A stretch of DNA of 25,903 nt. Origin: CAYJMQ01 sp964371555. Its GTDB lineage: Bacteria > Bdellovibrionota > JACOXK01 > 2-02-FULL-40-11. Positions within the stretch are counted from its first letter, which is position 1, and every line of letters begins with the position of its first letter. The stretch lies in the NCBI GenBank assembly GCA_964371555.1, contig CAYJMQ010000026.1, positions 1 through 25,903 on the forward strand. The letters run 5' to 3'. Below, one piece after another: positions 8,840 to 15,653 of the stretch. Made by a program: the position numbers and the translations under genes. The notes beneath the pieces are model-generated. The model was given only the letters and a program-made list of their open reading frames with translations. It had not been told where the DNA came from and did no database searches.

Positions 8840-10019
8840 CGGCGCTCCTGTTGTCTATCCTTCTTTTCTGAACAGTCGCCACTGCCATCGCCACAATTCC
8901 CTCTTCTCTGCCAATAAAACCGATCCCCTCGCCCGTTTTCGCCTTAATCGCAAGCTGGGACTGCGAAACACCTAAAACCAATGAGAGTTTTTCTTTCATT
9001 TTCTCAACAAAAGGGGCGATCTTTGGTCTCTCCGCCATCACCGTCACATCAACATGCACAATTCTATAGCGATTGCTCCTTAGCTTGTCTACGACATTCT
9101 GAAGTAAAATCAAACTCGAAATATTTTTATAAGAAAGATCATGATCTGGAAAATGTGTCCCGATATCCGAAAATCCAGCCGCTCCCAACAGCGCGTCACA
9201 AACCGCATGGGTTAAAACGTCGGCATCGGAGTGCCCTTTGAGCCCCTTCTCATGAGGAATTTCCACCCCCCCTAAAATCAGTTTTCTTCCTTCTATAAAT
9301 GGGTGAACATCGATCCCTTGTCCAACAGAGGAGGCTTCATGATGATGGTCGGGAGAAAGATCTTTCAGAGTCGTCATTTTTATATTATTGGAATCTCCTT
9401 CGACAACTTTCACACGTTTCCCTAATCTTTCGACGATGCCCGCATCATCCGTAACCTCGACAGGATTTCTTTTCAACCATTCATAGGCCTCCATGATCAG
9501 GTGGAATGAAAAAAGCTGCGGCGTCTGAACTCTCACGAGCCCTGAACGATCGAGCGTTTCAATCACGGCATTGGATGAAATACGTTTAACGGTATCTGAA
9601 ATAGGGATAGCGGGAATCACAGCGCCTTCGTCCCGTTCTTTCCAGATCCGATCTATCAGATCGGCTGTGATAAATGGACGAGCGCCATCATGAATGAAAA
9701 CAAAGTCGGCGTGATCGTGCTCTGAAATCCACGACAAAGCCGCATAAACAGAATCCTGTCTGTATCGTCCCCCGGCAATGACGGCCAATGTTTTGGACAA
9801 ACCAAATTCTTTTACTCTGTTTGAAATCTCAAGAACATCCTCTGAAGGAACCACAAGAATAATATGAGAAATCAAGGGGAGATATTGAAATGGGCGCGTC
9901 GCCTTTACCCACATCGGTTCATTATCTAATAAATAATATTGTTTTTTAAGTAAGGAATGAGAACCTTCCAAAAAACGCTTCCCTTCGCCAGCCGCAAGAA
10001 TCACTGCAAAGGTTTTCAT
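8811..10019 (-). CDS. ispDF: Bifunctional IspD/IspF isoprenoid enzyme
   Basis: Fusion of two enzymes of the non-mevalonate (MEP) isoprenoid pathway. Residues 1-230 are IspD (MEP cytidylyltransferase), with the nucleotide-binding ILAAGEGKRF (7-16), IHDGARPF (109-116) and VTDDAGIVE (189-197). Residues 232-390 are IspF (MEcPP synthase), with the metal ligands D237, H239 and H271, the motif HSDADVLTH (263-271), and DIGTHFPD (285-292). I chose the ATG at 10019 (MKTFAVILAAG) because it matches the usual IspD start; an upstream TTG at 10079 would add 20 residues and overlap carD. The gene starts 10 nt after carD and its end overlaps gltX. IspD and IspF are not consecutive steps (IspE acts between them), yet this fusion is known in several proteobacterial groups. 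Confidence 0.97.
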   Translation of the reverse strand: MKTFAVILAAGEGKRFLEGSHSLLKKQYYLLDNEPMWVKATRPFQYLPLISHIILVVPSEDVLEISNRVKEFGLSKTLAVIAGGRYRQDSVYAALSWISEHDHADFVFIHDGARPFITADLIDRIWKERDEGAVIPAIPISDTVKRISSNAVIETLDRSGLVRVQTPQLFSFHLIMEAYEWLKRNPVEVTDDAGIVERLGKRVKVVEGDSNNIKMTTLKDLSPDHHHEASSVGQGIDVHPFIEGRKLILGGVEIPHEKGLKGHSDADVLTHAVCDALLGAAGFSDIGTHFPDHDLSYKNISSLILLQNVVDKLRSNRYRIVHVDVTVMAERPKIAPFVEKMKEKLSLVLGVSQSQLAIKAKTGEGIGFIGREEGIVAMAVATVQKRRIDNRSADEDKADEPF

Positions 10020-10029
10020 GGTTGAAACG

Positions 10030-10530
10030 TCAGGATGAAGAGATCGATCCAAAAATCTTTTGGATCTCTTTTTCAACAACCTCTTCTTTGACCCTCTTGG
10101 CCAGAGAGAGTTCTTTTACAAGAAGGGTGCGCGCGGTATCGAGCATTTTTCGTTCGCCAAACGAAAGTTCTTTTTCGACTTTGAGCAAAAAGAGATCGCG
10201 AAGAACTGCGGCGATCTCATAGACAGAGCCGGTCTTTATTTTTTCCATATATTCGCGATACCTGCGATTCCAGGTTTGATGATCAATCTTGACTTTTCTT
10301 TTTCGAAGGATTTTAAAGATATCCGCGACTTTTCTCTTTGAAATGACTTCCCGAAGACCGACCGATTCAATGTTGTCAGTGGGAACCATAATCGTCATGT
10401 CGTTATCGAGAATTTTAAGAATATAAAAGAACTGTTTTTTCCCTGAAATTTCTCTCGTTTCAATCGCTTTGATGACGCCTACGCCATGGGCAGGATACAC
10501 AGCATTATCACCAACTTTAAATATCGTCAT
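10030..10530 (-). CDS. carD: CarD family RNA polymerase-binding regulator
   Basis: The 166-residue product matches CarD/CdnL proteins. An N-terminal Tudor-like RNA polymerase interaction domain (about 1-60, with FKVGDNAVYPAHGVGVI at 4-20) binds the polymerase beta subunit. A helical C-terminal domain (about 65-160) contacts DNA at the upstream edge of the transcription bubble; its W87 (HQTWNRR) sits where such proteins carry a DNA-wedging tryptophan. Family members stabilise open complexes, often at rRNA and other growth promoters. The gene sits just after the ribosomal superoperon and heads the ispDF-gltX-cysS-uvrB run, with its own promoter-like sequence 76-104 nt ahead of the ATG. The SD is weak (GAAG). 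The assignment is firm for the family; the regulon is unknown. Confidence 0.93.
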   Translation of the reverse strand: MTIFKVGDNAVYPAHGVGVIKAIETREISGKKQFFYILKILDNDMTIMVPTDNIESVGLREVISKRKVADIFKILRKRKVKIDHQTWNRRYREYMEKIKTGSVYEIAAVLRDLFLLKVEKELSFGERKMLDTARTLLVKELSLAKRVKEEVVEKEIQKIFGSISSS

Positions 10531-10605
10531 AAATACTTCAGATCCTTTGAATTAGAGTCCCTTATAGAGTTATTTATAATAAGATCCTTTTTTAAGAAGT
10601 TCTCA

Positions 10606-10634
10606 GTTGTAACATATCGCGATATGAAAGTCAA
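10606..10634 (-). promoter_or_regulatory. Predicted sigma-70-type promoter for carD
   Basis: On the minus strand, TTGACT (10634-10629, 5 of 6 matches to the -35 consensus) is followed by a 17-nt spacer and TACAAC (10611-10606, 4 of 6 matches to the -10 consensus). The spacing is ideal and the site lies in the only sizeable non-coding gap of the minus-strand train. Transcription would start near 10599, leaving a leader of about 70 nt before carD. Confidence 0.5.
10613..10626. promoter_or_regulatory. Perfect 14-bp palindrome, possible operator
   Basis: CATATCGCGATATG is its own reverse complement. It lies wholly inside the 17-nt spacer of the predicted carD promoter, and its centre (10619.5) is within half a base of the spacer centre (10620). 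A dimeric regulator bound here would cover the space between -35 and -10. The binding protein is unknown. Confidence 0.4.
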
Positions 10635-10646
10635 AGTAGCGCCAAA

Positions 10647-10672
10647 AGTCATTTTTTCAATGGAAAATGACT
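10647..10672 (-). terminator. Weak stem-loop terminator candidate after rplQ
   Basis: A perfect 9-bp stem AGTCATTTT/AAAATGACT with an 8-nt loop. On the minus strand only three further U residues follow the stem (ACUUUUGG), and the stem is A/U-rich, so intrinsic termination would be weak. It lies between rplQ and the predicted carD promoter, where a terminator would be expected. Confidence 0.35.
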
Positions 10673-10686
10673 CGCGTCTGCTGCGC

Positions 10687-10712
10687 GCCCATTTCCTTAA
10701 AGCGAAATGGGC
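10687..10712 (-). other. GC-capped 9-bp stem-loop after rplQ
   Basis: GCCCATTTC (10687-10695) and GAAATGGGC (10704-10712) form a perfect 9-bp stem with an 8-nt loop, starting 8 nt after the rplQ stop. No U-run follows, so it is not a standard intrinsic terminator. It could protect the 3' end of the superoperon mRNA, mark a processing site, or act together with the second stem-loop at 10647-10672. Confidence 0.5.
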
Positions 10713-10720
10713 TTGCGATT

Positions 10721-11338
10721 TTAAGTCAATCCCTTTTTGGTGACCTTTGAACGGCCGGTCCCTTTTTCGGTTTTGCGCCCCTGGGATTTATGGGAATGGA
10801 TGAAATCACCCGCTTGTTTGGCGCTACGGGACTCGGCCCGGGCACGAAGCTCTTCTTTTTTACGATGTTTGTCTTCTTTTTTGGCCTGCTTTTTGGTTTT
10901 CTTTTCCTCAAGCAATGTCTTTCGCTGCTCATCAGTCAAATCTTTTTTGCCCGGAAAAATCCGTGGTTCATTTTCATTTTTTGCATCCGGAAGGATTTCA
11001 ATCAGCCCCAGTTCCGCGCCATCCCCTCTTCGCGTCCCGATGCGCCAAATCCGCGTATAGCCCCCATGACGATCTTTGAATCGCGGACTAATCACGGTAA
11101 ATAATTTCTTGAAGATTTCCTTATCATGAATCGAGCGGCGAACTTCTTTTTTCGAAATCAGATCATCCCGTTTTCCAACCTCAATCAGATGATCTGCAAA
11201 CCGCCTGAGCTGTTTGGCTCTCCCAATCGTTGTCTGTATATGTTCATGACGAAAGAGCGAAAGAAGCAGATTCCGGAGCATCGCCTCCCGATGGGAAGAC
11301 TCCACCCCCAACTTACCCCTGAGTTTTAAATGCCGCAC
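10721..11338 (-). CDS. rplQ: 50S ribosomal protein L17 with long C-terminal extension
   Basis: L17 is a large-subunit protein at the exit side of the ribosome and classically the last gene of the alpha operon. Residues 1-118 match the whole family (MRHLKLRGKLG, HREAMLRNLL at 16-25, GDGAELGLIEILPD at 105-118). Residues 119-205 form an extra tail of 87 residues, rich in Lys, Arg and Glu, that most L17 proteins (about 117-130 residues) lack. The start is GTG, 3 nt after the rpoA stop. The tail could be an extended ribosome-surface helix; its role is unknown. Confidence 0.97.
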   Translation of the reverse strand: MRHLKLRGKLGVESSHREAMLRNLLLSLFRHEHIQTTIGRAKQLRRFADHLIEVGKRDDLISKKEVRRSIHDKEIFKKLFTVISPRFKDRHGGYTRIWRIGTRRGDGAELGLIEILPDAKNENEPRIFPGKKDLTDEQRKTLLEEKKTKKQAKKEDKHRKKEELRARAESRSAKQAGDFIHSHKSQGRKTEKGTGRSKVTKKGLT

Positions 11339-11341
11339 GCC

Positions 11342-12376
11342 CTACTGCCCCTCTTTTTCTTTCCTTGCCTTGATGCTGGCTTGAACAGCGGGATCCGGAA
11401 AATTCTCAACTTTCATCCCAAAATGAAGTCCCATTTGAACCAGAATTTCTTTGATTTCATTGAGAGATTTTCTCCCAAAATTCTTTGTTCGAAGCATCTC
11501 CCCTTCTGTTCTCTGGACCAAATCGCCAATGAGCTGAATATCGGCATTTTTGAGGCAATTGGCTGAACGAACGGAAAGCTCCAGTTCATCGACACTTTTA
11601 TAGAGGTTTTCATTGATCTCATCGGTCGTATGCTCTGCAGGCGCAGGCGCCGCCGCAATCTCTTCTTCAACCCCTTCTTCAAAATTGATAAAAACCTGAA
11701 GCTGCTCTTTGAGAATTTTAGAGCTCACTGCCAACGCCTCATGTGGAGTAATAGCGCCATCAGTCCAAATTTCCATCGTCAGCGCATCATAATCTGTTAC
11801 GCGTCCGACCCGGGCGTGGGTTACATTGTAATTTACCTTTCGAACAGGCGAAAAGAACGCATCGAGCGCAACCGAGCCGATCGGGTCATCGTGAGAGTTA
11901 ATGAGCTCGGCCGGCATATACCCACGACCCCGCTTGAGAACGAGTTGGACATTGAAAACAGCCCCTTTGTTCAAGGTGGCAATGTGCTGATCAGGATTGA
12001 GGACTTCCACCGTTCCATCTGTCTGAATATCTTTCGCTGTCACGATCCCTGGCCCCTCTTTTTCAATGCGGAGCGTTTTCGGCCCTTCGCCATCCATATT
12101 GAATCTGACTTCTTTGAAATTTAAAGTGATGTCTGTCACATCTTCCACCACATCCCGAATTGTTGAAAATTCGTGCAATACCCCTTCTAACCGGACAGAG
12201 GTAATTGCCACTCCAGACAGAGATGACAAAAGCACACGCCTGAGTGAGTTTCCAACGGTAATCCCATATCCTCTTTCAAGGGGCCTCACCTCAAACTTTC
12301 CATATATATTCGAAAGTGTCGACTCATCCGTTTCGACACTTTTCGGTTTAATTAAATTTCTCCAAACTGGGTACAT
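11342..12376 (-). CDS. rpoA: RNA polymerase alpha subunit
   Basis: Alpha nucleates RNA polymerase assembly and contacts promoter UP elements and activators. The 344-residue product has the N-terminal assembly domain (about 1-235, with RPLERGYGITVGNSLRRVLL at 31-50), an Ala/Pro/Glu linker (about 236-257), and the C-terminal DNA-binding domain (about 258-322). R270, N273 and C274 in LSVRSANCLK correspond to E. coli R265, N268 and C269. The C-terminal end is a few residues longer than usual. The SD is AAGGAGGAG (12390-12382), 5 nt before the ATG and the best in the window, fitting high-level synthesis. It lies 20 nt after rpsD. Confidence 0.99.
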   Translation of the reverse strand: MYPVWRNLIKPKSVETDESTLSNIYGKFEVRPLERGYGITVGNSLRRVLLSSLSGVAITSVRLEGVLHEFSTIRDVVEDVTDITLNFKEVRFNMDGEGPKTLRIEKEGPGIVTAKDIQTDGTVEVLNPDQHIATLNKGAVFNVQLVLKRGRGYMPAELINSHDDPIGSVALDAFFSPVRKVNYNVTHARVGRVTDYDALTMEIWTDGAITPHEALAVSSKILKEQLQVFINFEEGVEEEIAAAPAPAEHTTDEINENLYKSVDELELSVRSANCLKNADIQLIGDLVQRTEGEMLRTKNFGRKSLNEIKEILVQMGLHFGMKVENFPDPAVQASIKARKEKEGQ

Positions 12377-12396
12377 AATTGCTCCTCCTTAAAACT

Positions 12397-13023
12397 CTAT
12401 CGTGAGTAATACTCAACAATGAGATTTTCCTGAATTGGTAAAGTAATATCTGTTCGGGAGGGGATCTGCTTTACCATCCCTTTAAAATTTTGGGCATCAA
12501 GCTCCAGCCATTGTGGAATCTCTCTGCGCTTCACTCCTTCAAGGGCCGTCACAATCGCGGAATTCTTCCGGCTCTTTTCGCAAACCTCCACCCGGTCTCC
12601 TTGTTTTAATTGATAAGAAGAGGTTGTTACTTTTTTCCCATTCACACGAATATGACAATGTGAAATGAGTTGCCGCGCATGGTTCCGGGACCCTGCAAAA
12701 CCTAATTTAAAGACCACGTCATCCAGACGAAGTTCCAAACTATTTAATAAAGTCTCGCCGGTAATCCCTTTTTTCTTTTCAGCGCGAGACACAAAGACAT
12801 AAAACTGTTCCTCAGAAAGACCATAGAGCCGTTTTACTTTTTGTTTTTCACGAAGCTGGAGCGCAAATTCAGAAAATTTTGACCGGGCCTGGCCATGCTG
12901 TCCTGGCGGATATGCCCGTCTTTCAAAGGAACATTTCTCCGTGTAACAGCGATCCCCCTTGAGAAATAATTTTAAATTCTCCCTACGGCAATACGTACAA
13001 ACTGTTCCAATAACTTTGGACAC
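12397..13023 (-). CDS. rpsD: 30S ribosomal protein S4
   Basis: S4 is a primary 16S rRNA binder that starts 30S assembly. The 208-residue product is of the zinc-binding type: C9, C12, C26 and C31 form the N-terminal knuckle. The S4 RNA-binding domain follows (about 95-160, LELRLDDVVFKLGFAGSRNH), and the end VEYYSR is typical. The start is GTG, overlapping the rpsK stop by one base (TAGTG). In E. coli S4 represses the alpha operon by binding its mRNA; no such structure was recognised here. Confidence 0.98.
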   Translation of the reverse strand: MSKVIGTVCTYCRRENLKLFLKGDRCYTEKCSFERRAYPPGQHGQARSKFSEFALQLREKQKVKRLYGLSEEQFYVFVSRAEKKKGITGETLLNSLELRLDDVVFKLGFAGSRNHARQLISHCHIRVNGKKVTTSSYQLKQGDRVEVCEKSRKNSAIVTALEGVKRREIPQWLELDAQNFKGMVKQIPSRTDITLPIQENLIVEYYSR

Positions 13024-13463
13024 TACACTCTCCTTTTTTTCGCGGGTCTGCAGCCGTTGTGAGGAAGCGGCGTAATATCCCGAATATAATTCACTCTTAA
13101 CCCCGTACTCTGAAGCGCTCTTAACGCCGATTCTCTCCCAGCCCCCGGTCCCTTCACCATCACCTCTACCGTCCTTACACCATATCTCTCAACCGCCTGC
13201 TGAGCTGCCCTCTCTGCCGCCAGCTGCGCCGCAAACGGCGTCCCTTTTCTCGCCCCTTTAAAATCACGCTCCCCGGCGCTGCTCCAGCATAAGACACTCC
13301 CATTCGGATCTGCGATGGTAACAATCGTATTATTAAATGTCGCATGAACATAGACAATGGCATGAGGGACCGACTTCTCGGCCTTCTTTTTTTTAGGAGC
13401 CGTTTTCTTCTTTTCCGGTTTTTGCTCTGTTGTTGTTTGCTGAACTTCTGTTTCTGCCTTCAC
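13023..13463 (-). CDS. rpsK: 30S ribosomal protein S11
   Basis: S11 lies on the 30S platform and helps form the mRNA exit region. The family core runs from about residue 32 (HAIVYVHATFNNTIVTI) to the usual end HNGCRPAKKRRV. Residues 1-31 are a Lys/Glu/Thr-rich extension, making the 146-residue protein longer than the usual 125-130. The GTG start is kept because AAAGG lies 9 nt ahead and no internal start exists before the core. The segment SAGERDFKGARKG (62-74) differs from the common GGSGF[KR]GSRKS type. Confidence 0.97.
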   Translation of the reverse strand: MKAETEVQQTTTEQKPEKKKTAPKKKKAEKSVPHAIVYVHATFNNTIVTIADPNGSVLCWSSAGERDFKGARKGTPFAAQLAAERAAQQAVERYGVRTVEVMVKGPGAGRESALRALQSTGLRVNYIRDITPLPHNGCRPAKKRRV

Positions 13464-13468
13464 GAATC

Positions 13469-13855
13469 TTAACCTTTCATCGCTTTAATCGATTTTTTCA
13501 CAGCCACTGTCTTTCTGGGTCCTTTTCGGGTCCTGGCATTTGATTGCGTATTTTGCCCCCGCACAGGAAGGCCTCTGCGATGCCGAACTCCTCGATAAGT
13601 CCCCAAATCAATCAACCGTTTAATGTTCATGGCAATTTCACGCCTTAAATCCCCCTCAACGGCGTAATGCTTCTCAATAATATCTCTCAGCTTTAAAACC
13701 TGATCTTCCGAGAGGGCATCTGTCTTCACCCCCGGATCAATCCCGGCATCCGCCAAAATCTTCAAAGAAGACGCGCGGCCAATCCCATAAATATAAGTTA
13801 ATCCGACCTCAATTCTCTTCTTCCGGGGTAAATCAACTCCTGCAATTCTTGGCAT
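13469..13855 (-). CDS. rpsM: 30S ribosomal protein S13
   Basis: S13 sits at the 30S head and contacts P-site tRNA and the 50S subunit (bridges B1a and B1b). The 128-residue product shows MPRIAGVDLP at the start, the helix-two-turn-helix YIYGIGRASS (22-31), and the basic C-terminal tail with RGLPVRGQNTQSNARTRKGP that reaches the decoding site. The ATG is 9 nt after the rpmJ stop. Confidence 0.98.
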   Translation of the reverse strand: MPRIAGVDLPRKKRIEVGLTYIYGIGRASSLKILADAGIDPGVKTDALSEDQVLKLRDIIEKHYAVEGDLRREIAMNIKRLIDLGTYRGVRHRRGLPVRGQNTQSNARTRKGPRKTVAVKKSIKAMKG

Positions 13856-13864
13856 AATCTTCGG

Positions 13865-13978
13865 CTATCCCTGTCTTTGTTTGTGCTTTGGGTTAGAACA
13901 AATAACGCGCACAACTCCTCTGCGGCGCACGATCTTACATTTTGAACAAATAGATTTTACACTTGAGCGTACTTTCAT
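13865..13978 (-). CDS. rpmJ: 50S ribosomal protein L36
   Basis: Short gene of 37 codons plus TAG. The product starts MKVRSSVKSICSKCK and ends SNPKHKQRQG, and C11, C14, C27 and H32 form the zinc-ribbon site of the zinc-type L36. L36 is a small late-binding protein near 23S helices 89 and 91. It is the first gene behind the promoter-like sequence at 14003-14030 and has a modest SD (GGA) 8 nt ahead of the ATG. The position between infA and rpsM is the usual one. Confidence 0.96.
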   Translation of the reverse strand: MKVRSSVKSICSKCKIVRRRGVVRVICSNPKHKQRQG

Positions 13979-14002
13979 CAGTTTTTCCAGTTAAAACGAG
14001 CT

Positions 14003-14030
14003 ATTGTATAAATCTCTCAAAATAAGTCAA
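14003..14030 (-). promoter_or_regulatory. Predicted internal promoter for the rpmJ-to-rplQ segment
   Basis: On the minus strand TTGACT (14030-14025, 5 of 6) is followed by a 16-nt spacer and TACAAT (14008-14003, 5 of 6). It occupies the 53-nt gap between infA and rpmJ, with a start expected near 13996 and a leader of about 18 nt before rpmJ. It would let the alpha-operon block (rpmJ, rpsM, rpsK, rpsD, rpoA, rplQ) be transcribed on its own. Confidence 0.55.
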
Positions 14031-14037
14031 CTTATTT
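14020..14037. other. 7-bp hairpin across the infA stop codon
   Basis: AAATAAG and CTTATTT flank a 4-nt loop and form a perfect stem that contains the infA stop and most of the -35 box of the predicted rpmJ promoter. The stem has one G-C pair and would be weak as RNA. It may be a by-product of the A/T-rich promoter. Confidence 0.3.
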
Positions 14038-14253
14038 CTCTCTATATATAATCCGCCCCTGGCTTAAATCGTATGGCGAAAGTTCGACCTTTACACGATC
14101 TCCCGGCAGAATCTTTATGTAAAACATTCTCATCTTTCCCGAAATATGGGCCAGAATCTGATGCCCATTGTCCAAAAGCACCTTAAATCGCGCGTTGGGG
14201 AGGGTCTCCAAAACCTTCCCCTCCATTTCAATCATCCCTGCTTTCGGTGTCAT
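14032..14253 (-). CDS. infA: Translation initiation factor IF-1
   Basis: IF-1 binds the 30S A site and helps IF-2 and IF-3 choose the start codon. The 73-residue product is one OB-fold (S1-type) domain, with the signature VLETLPNARFKVLLDNGHQI, HISGKMRM and the end SPYDLSQGRIIYR. The first seven residues (MTPKAGM) vary between species. The ATG overlaps the map stop by 4 nt (ATGA), so it is translationally linked to map. Confidence 0.98.
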   Translation of the reverse strand: MTPKAGMIEMEGKVLETLPNARFKVLLDNGHQILAHISGKMRMFYIKILPGDRVKVELSPYDLSQGRIIYREK

Positions 14254-15008
14254 TGGGGCGAAACTCCTGTAAGCACAGAAGGCCCTTCTTCTGAGATCGC
14301 AATCGTATGCTCAAAATGAGCAGAGAGCCCCCCATCGGTTGTTACGGCGGTCCAGCCATCATTCAAAACCCGGACATCTCCCCCACGGGTATTGACCATC
14401 GGCTCTACAGCAAAAACCATCCCCGCCTTGAGTTCAATCCCTGTCTGCGGATCCCCATAATTTGGAATAGCGGGATCTTCATGCAACGCCTGGCCGATGC
14501 CGTGTCCCACAAATTGCCGAACCACAGAAAAACCATTTTGTTCCACATGTTTCTGCACCGCATGTGAAATATCAAACAGACGATTCTTTGGCCTCATCTG
14601 GGCAATCCCCTGCCACAATGCCTCTTCCGTAACCCGGATTAACTTTCGGGCTTCATCAGAAATTTTTCCAATCCCGACCGTGATTGCAGAATCTGAATAA
14701 TACCCCTCATAAATAACGCCAAAATCAAGCCCAATAATATCCCCTTCCTTTAAAAAGCGTTTCGAAGATGGAATTCCATGGACAACCTCATCATTGATCG
14801 AAGCACAAAGACAATGTTGATATCCTTTGTACCCCCGAAAAGCCGGCTTCACCTGAAATTGTCCGGTTAATTTCTCCGCCAACTGATCGAGCTCAAGCGT
14901 TGAAATCCCCGGCTTTGCATAGTCCTTCAACTCCATTAAAATCTTTCTAACAATCCCCCCCCCGCGCCGGATATTTTCAATTTCACGAGCTGATTTTAAG
15001 ATGATCAT
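14250..15008 (-). CDS. map: Methionine aminopeptidase type I
   Basis: Removes the initiator methionine from new proteins at the ribosome exit. The 252-residue product has the five metal ligands of the pita-bread fold in order: D95 (LDFG), D106 (YSDSA), H169 (VGHGIG), E202 (VEPMV) and E233 (HFEHT), each two residues before its E. coli counterpart. H77 (EVVHGIP) corresponds to the substrate-contacting histidine. No N-terminal zinc-finger extension is present. It overlaps adk and infA by 4 nt on each side. A run of nine G encodes GGG at residues 16-18. Confidence 0.98.
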   Translation of the reverse strand: MIILKSAREIENIRRGGGIVRKILMELKDYAKPGISTLELDQLAEKLTGQFQVKPAFRGYKGYQHCLCASINDEVVHGIPSSKRFLKEGDIIGLDFGVIYEGYYSDSAITVGIGKISDEARKLIRVTEEALWQGIAQMRPKNRLFDISHAVQKHVEQNGFSVVRQFVGHGIGQALHEDPAIPNYGDPQTGIELKAGMVFAVEPMVNTRGGDVRVLNDGWTAVTTDGGLSAHFEHTIAISEEGPSVLTGVSPQ

Positions 15009-15649
15009 CCTAAAAATCCCAACACGGAAAGAATTTTTGAAAAAACCTCTTGCATCGATCCCATCCCATTTACGGGAAAAAGTTTTTTTCGACCCTCATA
15101 ATATTTAAGAAGCGGTTTTGTCATACGATCGTATTCCAAAAGCCTCTTTTCAATGGTCTCGCGAAGGTCATCTTTTCTCTGAAACAGCGCCCCCCCGCAG
15201 TCATCACAAATTCCCTCTTTTTTGGGTGGATGAAACTCAAGATGGCACATCTTCTGACATCGACTGCAGGTCCTTCTCCCTTCCAGACGATGAATAATCT
15301 CCCGATGATCGACATCCATGGAAACAACAGAATCAATATCGGTAATATGAGAAAGCGCATCGGCCTGCACAACAGTTCTCGGAAAACCATCCAAAATAAA
15401 TCCATTTTCACAATCTTTGTTTTTCAGCCGATCCTTAATGATCTCAATCACAATATCATCAGAAACAAGCTTCCCCTGTCCAATAGTCTGCCTGGCTATC
15501 TTTCCAAGCGGTGTTTCTGCCGCAATCTCATTTCTTAAAATATCACCCGTTGCTATTTTCGGGATGCCGAACTTTTCGGAAAGAAGGGCTGCCTGCGTTC
15601 CTTTGCCAACACCCGGCGGACCCAGCAGTACGAGTTTCAATCGATCCAA
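15005..15649 (-). CDS. adk: Adenylate kinase (zinc-LID type)
   Basis: Interconverts ATP plus AMP and two ADP. The 214-residue product has the P-loop GPPGVGKGT (10-18), the AMP-site TGDILR (34-39), DGFPRT (87-92), and a long LID domain with the zinc knuckle C128, C131, C148, C151. The start is a TTG 4 nt after the secY stop, with AAGGGG about 8 nt ahead; the family begins close to this point (RLKLVLLGPPG), so no ATG is available. The gene overlaps map by 4 nt. Confidence 0.97.
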   Translation of the reverse strand: MDRLKLVLLGPPGVGKGTQAALLSEKFGIPKIATGDILRNEIAAETPLGKIARQTIGQGKLVSDDIVIEIIKDRLKNKDCENGFILDGFPRTVVQADALSHITDIDSVVSMDVDHREIIHRLEGRRTCSRCQKMCHLEFHPPKKEGICDDCGGALFQRKDDLRETIEKRLLEYDRMTKPLLKYYEGRKKLFPVNGMGSMQEVFSKILSVLGFLG

Positions 15650-15653
15650 ACGT

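Noticed and set aside
10020..10079. TTG start adding 20 residues to IspDF
   Set aside because: It overlaps carD, and the conserved IspD start is MKTFAVILAAG at 10019.
10613..10626. Palindrome as a restriction-type or random site only
   Set aside because: Kept as an operator candidate because of its exact centring in the promoter spacer, though chance cannot be ruled out without genome-wide counts.
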